Shown here: piece by piece, positions 8,508 to 16,130 of the stretch
Position numbering within the stretch: the first letter of the stretch is position 1
Layout of the letters: every line of letters begins with the position of its first letter
Assembly: GCF_001908205.1 (NCBI RefSeq)
Contig: NZ_LGHL01000211.1
Coordinates: 16,681-80,680 of the forward strand
Source: Bradyrhizobium sp. NAS80.1
GTDB taxonomy: Bacteria > Pseudomonadota > Alphaproteobacteria > Rhizobiales > Xanthobacteraceae
Direction of reading: 5' to 3'
DNA length: 64,000 bases
Notes under the pieces: model-generated
Database searches by the model: none
Told to the model about the DNA's origin: nothing
What the model saw: only the letters and a program-made list of their open reading frames with translations
Program-made: the position numbers and the translations under genes

Positions 8508-10307
8508 ATGACTGCTCTGTCCAAAAAGCCCGCGGCAATAAGCGTGGTGCTGCCCTTCGTGTTTCGGCACTGGCTGAAGCAGCCGGGCCGCGGCCTCGTC
8601 GTCGGCGGCGGCCTGTTAGGCGCGACAGTCGCCGACCTGTTCATGCCGGTATTCTCCGGGCATCTGGTTGATGCGCTGACGCGCGGCCCATCCGATCCCG
8701 ATGCGCGTCATGCGGCACTCGTTGCGTTCGGCGCCATCGTGGCGCTGGGTGCGGCCTCGATGGTGCTGCGGCTCGCGGGCCTGCAGGCGATCGTGCCGTT
8801 CACGCTGAAGATCATGTCCGAGGTCGCGCAGGATGCCTTCATGCGCGTGCAGCGCTTCTCGACCGACTGGCATGCCAACTCGTTTGCGGGCTCGACGGTA
8901 CGCAAGATCACGCGCGGGATGTGGGCGCTCGACCTCCTGAACGACACCATCCTGCTGGCGCTCCTGCCTTCGCTGGTCGTGCTGATCGGATCGATGATCC
9001 TGCTTGGCGTGCACTGGGCCTCGCTCGGCGCGGTGATCGTGCTTGGCGCGCTCGCCTATGTCACGATGACGGTGCTGTTCTCGACGCGCTACATCGCGCC
9101 GGCGGCGCGCGTCTCCAATGCCTGGGACACCAAGGTCGGCGGCACGCTGGCCGACGCGCTGACCTGCAACGCCGTCGTGAAATCCTTCGGCGCCGAGGCG
9201 CGCGAGGACGCGCGGCTTGCCCGAGTGATCAACCGCTGGCGCGTACGGGTGCGGCGAACCTGGTTTCGCTACAACTACACCGCCATGTCGCAGCTCTCGC
9301 TGCTGCTGTGCCTGCGTGCGTCCGTGATCGGCGGCTCGGTGCTGCTCTGGATGTCCGGGCATGCCTCGCCCGGCGACGTCACCTATGTGCTGACGAGCTA
9401 CTACGTCATCCACGCCTATTTGCGCGACGTCGGCATGCACATCAACAACCTCCAGCGCTCCGTCAACGACATGGAGGAGCTGGTGGCGATCCATGACGAG
9501 CCGATCGGGATTAGTGACGCGGCCGACGCGCGGCCGATCGCGATCGAGGGCGGCGAGATCGTGTTCGACGATGTCACGTTCCATTACGGCGGCCATCGCG
9601 CGCCGCTCTATGACGGGCTGTCGGTGAGAATCCGTGCCGGCGAACGGGTCGGCCTCGTCGGCCGCTCCGGCTCCGGCAAGACCACCTTCGTCAAGCTGGT
9701 GCAGCGCCTCTACGACGTCTCGGGCGGCCGCGTGCTGATCGACGGGCAGGACATCGCGATGGCCACGCAGCAGTCGCTGCGCAGCCAGATCGCGATCGTG
9801 CAGCAGGACCCGATCCTGTTCCACCGCTCGCTCGCGGAGAACATCGCCTATGGCCGGCCCGGCGCCAGCCTGGAGGCGATCGAGCAGGCGGCGCGGCTCG
9901 CCAATGCGCACGACTTCATCCTGCGCCTGCCGAAGGGCTACGGCACGCTCGTCGGTGAGCGCGGCGTGAAACTGTCGGGCGGCGAGCGGCAGCGCGTGGC
10001 GCTGGCGCGTGCCTTCCTGGCCGATGCGCCGGTGCTGATCCTGGACGAGGCGACCTCGAGCCTCGATTCGGAATCGGAGGCGCTGATCCAGCAGGCCATG
10101 GAGCGGCTGATGAAGGGCCGCACCTCGATCGTGATCGCGCACCGGCTGTCGACGGTGCGCAGCCTCGATCGCATCATGGTGTTCGACCGTGGCGAGATCG
10201 TCGAGCAGGGCACCCACGCCGTGCTCGCAGGCAAGCCCGGCGGCATCTATCGCGGCCTGTTCGAGCGCCAGGTGGTGGAGCTCGGGCACATCGCAGCAGC
10301 GGAATGA
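8508..10307 (+). CDS. ABC transporter, fused permease and ATPase (MsbA/Atm1 type)
   Basis: A 599-residue half-transporter that should work as a homodimer in the inner membrane and export its substrate. The first 330 residues hold six membrane segments of an ABC exporter domain. The ATPase domain follows, with Walker A GRSGSGKT near 384-391, signature LSGGERQRVALAR near 488, Walker B VLILDEATSSLD near 508 and the switch His in AHRLST. Possible starts are 8430 (GTG), 8490 and 8508. I chose the last, since MTALSKKPAAISVV leads directly into the conserved N-terminus. None has a strong Shine-Dalgarno. A MATE pump follows after 60 bp, suggesting a joint efflux unit. The substrate is unknown. Cyclic peptides, lipids or glutathione adducts are family possibilities. 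Confidence 0.92.
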   Translation: MTALSKKPAAISVVLPFVFRHWLKQPGRGLVVGGGLLGATVADLFMPVFSGHLVDALTRGPSDPDARHAALVAFGAIVALGAASMVLRLAGLQAIVPFTLKIMSEVAQDAFMRVQRFSTDWHANSFAGSTVRKITRGMWALDLLNDTILLALLPSLVVLIGSMILLGVHWASLGAVIVLGALAYVTMTVLFSTRYIAPAARVSNAWDTKVGGTLADALTCNAVVKSFGAEAREDARLARVINRWRVRVRRTWFRYNYTAMSQLSLLLCLRASVIGGSVLLWMSGHASPGDVTYVLTSYYVIHAYLRDVGMHINNLQRSVNDMEELVAIHDEPIGISDAADARPIAIEGGEIVFDDVTFHYGGHRAPLYDGLSVRIRAGERVGLVGRSGSGKTTFVKLVQRLYDVSGGRVLIDGQDIAMATQQSLRSQIAIVQQDPILFHRSLAENIAYGRPGASLEAIEQAARLANAHDFILRLPKGYGTLVGERGVKLSGGERQRVALARAFLADAPVLILDEATSSLDSESEALIQQAMERLMKGRTSIVIAHRLSTVRSLDRIMVFDRGEIVEQGTHAVLAGKPGGIYRGLFERQVVELGHIAAAE

Positions 10308-10367
10308 GGAATGGCGCGTGGCTGACGGACGAATGTCCGGAGGCTACGTCGCCGGAAATGGAATGAG

Positions 10368-11774
10368 ATGAAGGACCTGACACGCGGCTCCATCGTGAGC
10401 CACATCCTCAGCATGGCGCCTCCGATCGTGGTCGGCATGATCACGATCATGATCTGCCAGCTGGTCGACCTGTACTTCGTCTCGAGCCTCGGCGATGCAG
10501 CCGTTGCCGGCGTCGCTGCGGCCGGCAACGCAGGCTTTCTCGTCAATGCCCTGATGCAGGTGCTCGGTGTCGGCACGGTTGCGCTGATGGCGCATGCCGT
10601 GGGACGCAAAGACCACGACGATGCCAACCTCGTCTTCAACCAGTCGGTCGTCCTGTCGGTGCTGTTCGGGTTGCTGACCTTGGCGGCGGGCTTTGCGCTG
10701 TCGCGCGCCTATATGCGCGCGATCGCGGCCGACGAGGCCACGATCGAGGCTGGCACGATTTATCTTCTCTGGTTCATGCCGGCGCTGGCACTGCAATTCG
10801 CCACGCAGGTAATGGCGTCTGCGTTGCGGGCCACCGGCATCGTGCGGCCGACCATGCTGGTGCAGGCGCTTGCCGTCGTCATCAACATCGCGCTGGCGCC
10901 GGTCCTGATCCTGGGCTGGGGCACCGGTCATGCGCTCGGTGTTGCCGGTGCGGGGCTCGCAAGCTCGATCGCCGTCTTCGTCGGCGTGGTGATGCTGCTC
11001 GCGTATTTCCGGAAGCTGGAGCGCTATGTCGCATTCCATCCCGCACAATGGCGTCCGCAGCTTGCGCAATGGAGGAGGATCCTCAATGTCGGCCTGCCCG
11101 CGGGCGGCGAGTTCGCGATGATCTTCATCTTCATGGCCGTGGTCTATTACGTGCTGAGCGATTTCGGCCCGGCAGCCCAGGCCGGATTTGGCATCGGCAC
11201 GCGCGTCCTCGGCCTGATCCAGATGCCGGCGCTCGCGGTGGCCCTCGCCGCAGGACCGATCGCCGGCCAGAACTTCGGCGCCGGCAACGGCGCGCGGGTG
11301 CGGGAAACCTTCGTCAAGGCGGCGTTGATCGTCACGGCCGTAATGATCGTCTTCCTGCTTCTTGCGCAGTTCACACCGGGTCTGCTGCTGGCCGGCTTCT
11401 CGAACGACCAGGAGACCATGACGGTCGCGTTTCTGTTCCTGCGGATCATCTCGTTCAACATGGTCGCACAGGGGCTGATCTTCACCTGCTCCAGCATGTT
11501 CCAGGGGCTCGGCAACACCAAGCCGGTGTTGTGGAGTTCGGCGACGCGAGTCCTGACGTATTCGCTGCCGGCGATCTGGCTCTCGACGCTGCCTGGCTTC
11601 CGGATGGAGCACGTATGGTACCTGTCGAACGCGGCAACGACGCTGCAGGCCGTACTGAGCTTGTGGTTGTTACATCGCGAATTCGGGAAGCGCCTTGTGT
11701 TGCCGCCGCAGGAGAAGGCTGCGGAGCCGGCGGCCCCGGAGCCGGTTGCGCCTCGCGCTCGCGAGCCTGCGTAG
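10368..11774 (+). CDS. MATE-family efflux transporter
   Basis: A 468-residue inner-membrane protein with 12 predicted segments arranged as two MatE repeats. The first repeat contains LVDLYFVSSLGDAAVAGVAAAGN and the second contains GPIAGQNFGAGNGAR, both classical MATE positions. Such proteins expel cationic drugs or metabolites using a Na+ or H+ gradient. The C-terminus has an added Pro/Ala/Glu tail of about 25 residues. The ATG at 10368 follows GGAATGAG closely. The gene sits 60 bp after the ABC exporter and probably shares its transcript. It converges on the TauE gene, with a strong hairpin in between. Confidence 0.93.
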   Translation: MKDLTRGSIVSHILSMAPPIVVGMITIMICQLVDLYFVSSLGDAAVAGVAAAGNAGFLVNALMQVLGVGTVALMAHAVGRKDHDDANLVFNQSVVLSVLFGLLTLAAGFALSRAYMRAIAADEATIEAGTIYLLWFMPALALQFATQVMASALRATGIVRPTMLVQALAVVINIALAPVLILGWGTGHALGVAGAGLASSIAVFVGVVMLLAYFRKLERYVAFHPAQWRPQLAQWRRILNVGLPAGGEFAMIFIFMAVVYYVLSDFGPAAQAGFGIGTRVLGLIQMPALAVALAAGPIAGQNFGAGNGARVRETFVKAALIVTAVMIVFLLLAQFTPGLLLAGFSNDQETMTVAFLFLRIISFNMVAQGLIFTCSSMFQGLGNTKPVLWSSATRVLTYSLPAIWLSTLPGFRMEHVWYLSNAATTLQAVLSLWLLHREFGKRLVLPPQEKAAEPAAPEPVAPRAREPA

Positions 11775-11787
11775 CGACAGCTTGTTG

Positions 11788-11827
11788 CATCCCCACGGCT
11801 CCGGTTGATTGCGGTGCCGTGGGGATG
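11788..11827. terminator. Hairpin between convergent MATE and TauE genes
   Basis: CATCCCCACGGC (11788-11799) and GCCGTGGGGATG (11816-11827) are perfect 12-bp arms with a 16-base loop. The hairpin lies between two convergent stop codons. No U-tract follows on either strand, so it may be a transcript-end stabiliser or a weak bidirectional terminator. Confidence 0.5.
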
Positions 11828-11862
11828 GCCGAAGGAGTGCTCGCACTTCGCTCGAAAACGCG

Positions 11863-12606
11863 CTAATGCGCACCGATGCTGTTCCAGACGAGGCCGAGGC
11901 CCGACAGGAACAGCAAGCCGAGCACGACATCGCCAAAATGCTTGTCGCTCAGCGCATGATAGACGCGCGCGCCGGCCCATGCGCCGATCAGCGTGCCCGG
12001 AAACGCGACCAGCGCGAGCCAGACCACGTTGAACGCCACGAGGCCAGAGGCCGTCTGCAACACCAGCGCAGCGGCGAGCACGGTGAAATTGAAGAGCTGG
12101 AAGATGCCGCGCCGCTCGTGCTTGTTCCAGCCGCGGATGTTGGCCCACAGGATCGGTAGCGGACCCGATAGTCCCGCAAGCCCACCCAGAATGCCGCCGG
12201 CAAAGCCGATCGCCCCATCGGCGATCCGGCCGCCGAACTTGAAGGAAAGCGGCCTCTTGTTCAGGTACAGCGCGCTCGAGAAGATCAGGAGCAGCACGCC
12301 GACGCTCAGCTTGAACACTTTCGGATCGGCGGAGGCGACCATCGTGGTCCCGAGCGGCACGCCGATCAGTCCGCCGATCAGGAACGGCCAGACCAGCGAG
12401 AGATCAAAGCTCTTCCACATCGACGGCAGCGTCGAGGTCTGCGCGATCACCGAGCAGATCAGCACCAGGGGCACCGCGAGCGAGGGCGGCAGGACGTAGA
12501 GCCAGATGCCGAGCGCCATCAGCGCCGTACCGAATCCGGCCAGCCCCGAGACGAAGCCGCCGGCCAGCGCGCCGAACAACAGCAGCGCGTAAGTGATCGT
12601 TTCCAC
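11863..12606 (-). CDS. Sulfite exporter TauE/SafE family permease
   Basis: A 247-residue membrane protein with eight predicted segments and the two-repeat layout of the TauE/SafE (DUF81) family. The conserved loops are GGFVSGLAGFGTALMALG near residue 16 and GGILGGLAGLSGPLPILW near 138. Family members move sulfite, sulfoacetate or other small organic anions, usually outwards. The actual substrate cannot be told, and no sulfonate catabolic genes are adjacent. It is transcribed alone on the minus strand, convergent with the MATE gene. The ATG at 12606 places the first membrane helix at the N-terminus as expected. Confidence 0.9.
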   Translation of the reverse strand: METITYALLLFGALAGGFVSGLAGFGTALMALGIWLYVLPPSLAVPLVLICSVIAQTSTLPSMWKSFDLSLVWPFLIGGLIGVPLGTTMVASADPKVFKLSVGVLLLIFSSALYLNKRPLSFKFGGRIADGAIGFAGGILGGLAGLSGPLPILWANIRGWNKHERRGIFQLFNFTVLAAALVLQTASGLVAFNVVWLALVAFPGTLIGAWAGARVYHALSDKHFGDVVLGLLFLSGLGLVWNSIGAH

Positions 12607-12837
12607 CAGTGAATTCCTGTCGTTGCCGGCGATGTCCAGGTGTCGACCGCCGTTCGGCGCATAGCACAGATGCAGCCGGGAAGGGCAATTTCAAAACCGC
12701 ACGCAAGCGTGATGCCCGAGGACGGGCGTTTGCGGAAGACGCGCCTACATCATGGTCGAACAGCATTTTTGGGGCCCCGCGGCAAGCCACGTCGCGCTTT
12801 GGTTGGTCTGTCCCCGATGAGATGATGGAGCATGATC

Positions 12838-13098
12838 ATGATCCGTACGAACATGGCCGTCGCGGCCGCGCTGCTGTCGGCGGCGGCCTTGATGCCGACT
12901 TTCGCGCAGGCGCAGTTTTCCGAGCCTGCGGCCTATCAGGCCGCCCATCCTGATCGCGACGTGCTGAATGGCGGCCAGCTCACGCCTGCGGCGCGCGCGG
13001 CCCGCGGCGAGCCGGTGATGTCGAGTGATGCCTACGCGGCCTATCCGCCGCCCGTTGCGCCGGTCGTGCGCCCCCGCCATCGCCGTCACCACCAATAG
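12838..13098 (+). CDS. Small secreted His/Pro-tailed protein
   Basis: An 86-residue protein. Residues 1 to about 26 form a Sec signal peptide (MIRTNMAVAAALLSAAALMP, then AQAQ as cleavage site). The mature part is about 60 residues and ends in a Pro-rich, basic tail with PRHRRHHQ at the C-terminus. GGAG at 12827-12830 is 7 bases before the ATG at 12838, but only one base before the alternative ATG at 12832, so I prefer the later start. I do not recognise a family. Short periplasmic proteins of this shape are common in Bradyrhizobium. The His-rich end could bind metal, which is only a guess. Confidence 0.75.
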   Translation: MIRTNMAVAAALLSAAALMPTFAQAQFSEPAAYQAAHPDRDVLNGGQLTPAARAARGEPVMSSDAYAAYPPPVAPVVRPRHRRHHQ

Positions 13099-13102
13099 CC
13101 GC

Positions 13103-14473
13103 CTAGACGATCTGCCTCGTCTCGGCGGGCTTGTGCAGCGCGCCGACCAGGATGCGCAGCGCCTCCGTCAATTCCGATCTGTTCCGTGCCGCCCCGAGCG
13201 AGACCCGCGCCGCATGCGGCGGTGTCCCGTCGACTGTGAAGGCATCGCCGGCGACGACCGCGAGTCCGTTTCGCAAGAGATGCGCCGCGATGTCGGGTCG
13301 CCCCTCCGGCAGCCGCAGCCAGAGATGATGGGCCGCGGGCTTGGCCAGGAATTGAAAGCCCTTCAGCGCTCGCTGCGCGAGCTGCTGGCGACCGACAGCC
13401 TCGTTGCGGATGGCAGTGATGATGCGGTCGGCGATGCCGTTCTCGATCCAATGCGTCACCAGCGCGACCATCAGCGGCGCCGGCATCTGCACCGTCGCCT
13501 GCAAATGGCTGCGCATCTGAAGCTGCACTGCGTTGTCGGGCGTCAGCAGATAGGCGACGCGCAGCGCGGGTGCGATGCATTTTGACAGCGTGGTCGCAAG
13601 ATATGTGCGCTCCGGAATGAGGTTGGCGATCGGCGATGCCGAGCGGTCGAGCAGCCCGTAGGCATCGTCCTCGATCAGCATCGTATCGGCATCGCGGATG
13701 ATCTTTGCGATCGCGCTGCGCCGCTCAGGCGACAGCGTCGCGGTGGTCGGGTTGTGCAGCGTCGGAATGAGATAGACGGCCTTCGCCCTGTGCGTGCCGC
13801 AAGCCTTCGCCAGCGCATCGGGCAGGATGCCGCCGTCATCCATGGCGACACTGATGAGCTTGACGCCGAGTTGCGCTGCGGCGGCCTTGATGCCGGGGAA
13901 GGTGAGGGCCTCGGTGAGCACGACGTCGCCGGGCCGCGCGAGATGAGCGAGCAGATTGAACAGGATCGTTTGCGCGCCGGGAAAGATCACGAGCTTGTCG
14001 GCGTGCGCGTGCGGAACGCGTGCGCGCATCCAGCGCGCCGCGACCTCGCGTTCATGCGCGCTGCCGCCGGGCGGCTGGTAGTTCAGGAACGCGGTCAGGC
14101 CCGATTGCGCGCGAATGGCTTCCATTCCGGCGATGATGCGCTCGTCAAGCTGCGCTTCGAGCGGATGCGGCGGCACGTTCATCGAGAGGTCTATCGCGAC
14201 GGGATGCGGCAGGTCGACCGCGCGGCGCGCGCTGGTCTCCGACACGAACGAGCCTTGTCCGACGCGGGCCTCCATGATGCCGCGGCGCCGCGCCTCGGTG
14301 TAGGCGCGCGTCACCGTGGTGAGGTCGATGCCGAGCGCCTTGGCCAGGGCGCGCTGCGTCGGCAGCTGCTGGCCGCGCACCAGCCGGCCGGCGGCGATGT
14401 CGGCTTCCATGGCCTCGACGATGCGCTGGTAGCGCGGCCCGCTCAGCTCCGAGATTGTAGGGGTCCAGTCCAT
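13103..14473 (-). CDS. MocR-type regulator: GntR winged helix fused to aminotransferase-like domain
   Basis: A 456-residue fusion protein. Residues 1-75 are a GntR winged helix-turn-helix (GPRYQRIVEAMEADIAAGRL, LPTQRALAKALGIDLTTVTRAY). Residues from about 95 to the end are a fold-type I PLP aminotransferase, with HNPTT near 240 and the PLP-binding Lys in TTLSKC at about 298. Such proteins use the aminotransferase domain as an effector sensor and bind direct repeats in divergent promoters. Here a direct repeat lies exactly between this gene and the divergent DUF983 gene. I chose the ATG at 14473, beginning MDWTPTISEL. Five codons further upstream is possible. Best-known relatives are PdxR, GabR and TauR, and which one this matches is open. 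Confidence 0.93.
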   Translation of the reverse strand: MDWTPTISELSGPRYQRIVEAMEADIAAGRLVRGQQLPTQRALAKALGIDLTTVTRAYTEARRRGIMEARVGQGSFVSETSARRAVDLPHPVAIDLSMNVPPHPLEAQLDERIIAGMEAIRAQSGLTAFLNYQPPGGSAHEREVAARWMRARVPHAHADKLVIFPGAQTILFNLLAHLARPGDVVLTEALTFPGIKAAAAQLGVKLISVAMDDGGILPDALAKACGTHRAKAVYLIPTLHNPTTATLSPERRSAIAKIIRDADTMLIEDDAYGLLDRSASPIANLIPERTYLATTLSKCIAPALRVAYLLTPDNAVQLQMRSHLQATVQMPAPLMVALVTHWIENGIADRIITAIRNEAVGRQQLAQRALKGFQFLAKPAAHHLWLRLPEGRPDIAAHLLRNGLAVVAGDAFTVDGTPPHAARVSLGAARNRSELTEALRILVGALHKPAETRQIV

Positions 14474-14498
14474 GCAATTTAGGCCCATATCCTTTGAA

Positions 14499-14528
14499 TG
14501 TATGGATACAAGATATTATTGTATGGAT
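14499..14528. promoter_or_regulatory. Direct repeat TGTATGGAT x2: MocR operator candidate
   Basis: TGTATGGAT occurs at 14499-14507 and again at 14520-14528, 21 bp apart, which is two helical turns on the same face. The repeat sits between the MocR start (14473) and the divergent DUF983 start (14553). Direct repeats of this spacing are the usual binding pattern of dimeric MocR regulators. Confidence 0.65.
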
Positions 14529-14552
14529 CGTCGAAAAGGAAGAGGTGTGGTC

Positions 14553-14987
14553 ATGGCGACCGGGTCGATCTCTCTGGCGAAGGCGATGTGGCGCGGTTTT
14601 CGCGGCAAGTGCCCGAACTGCGGCGAAGGACATCTGTTCGGCCGTTTCCTCAAAGTGGCCGACACCTGCGACCATTGCGGCGAGGAGCTGTTTCACCAGC
14701 GTGCCGACGACTTTCCCGCCTATCTCGTCATCGTCGTGGTTGGCCATCTCGTGGTGCCTGCGATCCTCGCGGTCGAGACCGCCTATGCGCCGGCCATCTG
14801 GCTGCAATTGGCGGTGTGGCTGCCGGTGACGCTGTTCGCATCGCTCGGGCTGCTGCAACCGACCAAGGGCGCCATCGTCGGACTGCAATGGCAGGTCGGC
14901 ATGCATGGCTTCGAGGCGAGCAAGCGTCGCCGCGAAGGCGGTGAGCTTGCGCCGGTGCTGGTCAAAGCGGACACGCGCGCCGCCTGA
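14553..14987 (+). CDS. DUF983 membrane protein with N-terminal zinc ribbon
   Basis: A 144-residue protein. Two CxxC pairs (CPNCGEGHLF near residue 21 and CDHCGEELF near 40) form a zinc-ribbon-like knuckle. Two membrane segments follow (AYLVIVVVGHLVVPAILAVE and WLQLAVWLPVTLFASLGLL), the layout of the DUF983 family. Function is unknown. The family is often found near cytochrome oxidase or other membrane genes, but not here. I chose the ATG at 14553, 8 bases after GAGG. Starts at 14472, 14502 and 14523 are in frame but would put the start codon before or inside the direct repeat. The divergent MocR protein is the likely regulator. Confidence 0.85.
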   Translation: MATGSISLAKAMWRGFRGKCPNCGEGHLFGRFLKVADTCDHCGEELFHQRADDFPAYLVIVVVGHLVVPAILAVETAYAPAIWLQLAVWLPVTLFASLGLLQPTKGAIVGLQWQVGMHGFEASKRRREGGELAPVLVKADTRAA

Positions 14988-15014
14988 GCGGCCGCGGCGT
15001 CGGTTAGTGTTCTC

Positions 15015-15121
15015 CGTCATTCCGGGGCTCGCGAAGCGAGAGCCCGGAATCCATTCCTCCACTGACTCTGCGGCCCGATGGATTCCGGGTCCGATGCTGC
15101 GCATCGCCCCGGAATGACGGT
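15015..15121. repeat. Intergenic inverted repeat, family B
   Basis: The left arm CGTCATTCCGGGGCTCGCGA plus GAGAGCCCGGAATCCAT and the right arm GGATTCCGGG to GCCCCGGAATGACGG are each self-complementary and also pair with one another. Other copies are at 17370-17470, 32803-32904 and 58155-58283, with a partial one at 52889-52957. It follows the DUF983 stop and lies next to the rnpB terminator. Confidence 0.9.
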
Positions 15122-15125
15122 GGCC

Positions 15126-15166
15126 AAAAATGGTGAGGGGTCCGATGCGTCAGCACCGAACCCCTC
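15126..15166 (-). terminator. Rho-independent terminator of rnpB
   Basis: Reading the minus strand, GAGGGGTTCGGTGC and its partner ending ACCCCTC (plus-strand 15135-15166) form a G+C-rich stem. It is followed within a few bases by five T (AAAAA at 15126-15130 on the plus strand). It starts about 6 bases after the predicted 3' end of RNase P RNA. Confidence 0.8.
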
Positions 15167-15171
15167 GTTGC

Positions 15172-15607
15172 AAGATATCAGCCGGCCTGTAAGCCGGGTT
15201 CTGTAGGGCACCGTCCGCTTGCGCGAACGATACGTGACGGCCATTCCTCTGGGACCATGTTTGCACATGGCCTCGAGCAACCTACCCGGACGGCGGGCCT
15301 GACATCGCCCCGCGGCGTTATCGCTTTCGCGAACAGCCCGCTTAAGCCGTCCCTATTCGGTTTTGCTCCCGGTGGGGTTTACCATGCCGGCTCCGTTGCC
15401 GCAGCCGCGGTGCGCTCTTACCGCACCTTTTCACCCTTACCTCGCCATGCCACGAAGGGGCGACGGCGGGCGGTTCGTTCTCTGTGGCACTTTCCCTGGG
15501 GTTGCCCCCGCCGGACGTTATCCGGCACCGCATGTCAAGGGAGCCCGGACTTTCCTCCCCGGCGGCCTTTCGGCACCTGCCGGAGCGGCCGTCCGGCCGA
15601 CTGACGG
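15172..15607 (-). ncRNA. rnpB: RNase P RNA (bacterial type A)
   Basis: On the minus strand the sequence contains the universal P RNA signatures. GAGGAAAGTCCGGGCTCC lies near the 5' end (CRI). GGTAAGGGTGAAAAGGTGCG, ACAGAG and AAACCCCACC-type segments lie in the middle. GAACCCGGCTTACAGGCC is at the 3' end. The ends TCAGTCGGCC and GGCCGGCTGA pair as helix P1, fixing the boundaries to within a few bases. The RNA is the catalytic subunit that removes tRNA 5' leaders together with RnpA protein. Length, about 435 nt, is in the alphaproteobacterial range. It has its own promoter-like elements and terminator. Small ORFs crossing it on either strand are not genes. Confidence 0.96.
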
Positions 15608-15612
15608 CTTAC

Positions 15613-15641
15613 GCATGGAGCATTTGTGACGGTTTCGTCAA
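15613..15641 (-). promoter_or_regulatory. rnpB promoter candidate
   Basis: On the minus strand CTTGACG (-35 near 15636-15641) is followed about 17-18 bases later by a weak -10 (CCATGC/CATGCG near 15613-15618). Initiation near 15606 would match the start of helix P1. The -10 is poor, so this is a moderate call. Confidence 0.5.
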
Positions 15642-15688
15642 GGCGATATCGCCGCGCACGATCTGCCCGAAATAATTTATCCTGAAGA

Positions 15689-15715
15689 TGTCGTTTGGAG
15701 CGTGCCCCGTCCGAC
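15689..15715 (+). promoter_or_regulatory. Candidate ECF42 promoter upstream of the DGPF gene
   Basis: TGTCGT at 15689-15694 and CGAC at 15712-15715 are separated by 17 bp, 40 bases upstream of the YciI/DGPF start. From memory, the ECF42 group recognises a TGTCGA-like -35 and a CGA-type -10, so this is a plausible autoregulatory site for the sigma factor encoded downstream. Confidence 0.45.
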
Positions 15716-15754
15716 AGGATGTCGGCGATGAAGCCGAACAACAGGAGTTAAGCG

Positions 15755-16108
15755 ATGCAATATCTGCTGATGATCTACCAGAACGAGGTCGAATACGCGA
15801 AGAACGATGCTGCCACGGCCCAGAAGCTGTTAGCCGAATATCAGACCTTTACCCAAAGCATCATCCAGAGCGGCAATTTCAAGGCCGGCGATCGGCTGCG
15901 GCCGACCACGACCGCGACGACGGTCCGCGTGCGCGACGGCAAGATGTTGACGACCGACGGCCCGTTTGCGGAAACGCGCGAGCAGCTTGGCGGCTACTAT
16001 CTGATCGAAGCCAAGGATTTGAACGCGGCGATCGAGATTGCCGCGCGCATTCCGAGCGCGCGCATCGGCTCGATCGAGGTGCGGCCGATCTGGGTCTACG
16101 ACAAGTGA
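15755..16108 (+). CDS. YciI-like/DGPF-domain protein, partner of the ECF42 sigma factor
   Basis: A 117-residue protein of the YCII/DGPF superfamily, a small ferredoxin-like dimer. The family motif DGPFAETREQLGGYYLIEA starts at about residue 68, preceded by VRVRDGKMLTT. The start ATG at 15755 follows AGGAGTTAAGCG. DGPF proteins are encoded beside ECF42 sigma factors in many genomes, and here the sigma gene begins 22 bp downstream. Their biochemical role is unsettled. They may form small oligomers that sense a compound or take part in stress or secondary-metabolite pathways. The pair almost certainly forms an operon. Confidence 0.92.
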   Translation: MQYLLMIYQNEVEYAKNDAATAQKLLAEYQTFTQSIIQSGNFKAGDRLRPTTTATTVRVRDGKMLTTDGPFAETREQLGGYYLIEAKDLNAAIEIAARIPSARIGSIEVRPIWVYDK

Positions 16109-16130
16109 CGGCCGGGCCGCGCATCGACGC

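Noticed and set aside
8616..10289. 557-codon minus-strand ORF across the ABC exporter
   Set aside because: It is antisense to an exporter with intact Walker and signature motifs, and its composition is that of a shadow frame.
15257..15741. Several small ORFs over 15.2-15.7 kb
   Set aside because: The region is RNase P RNA on the minus strand.
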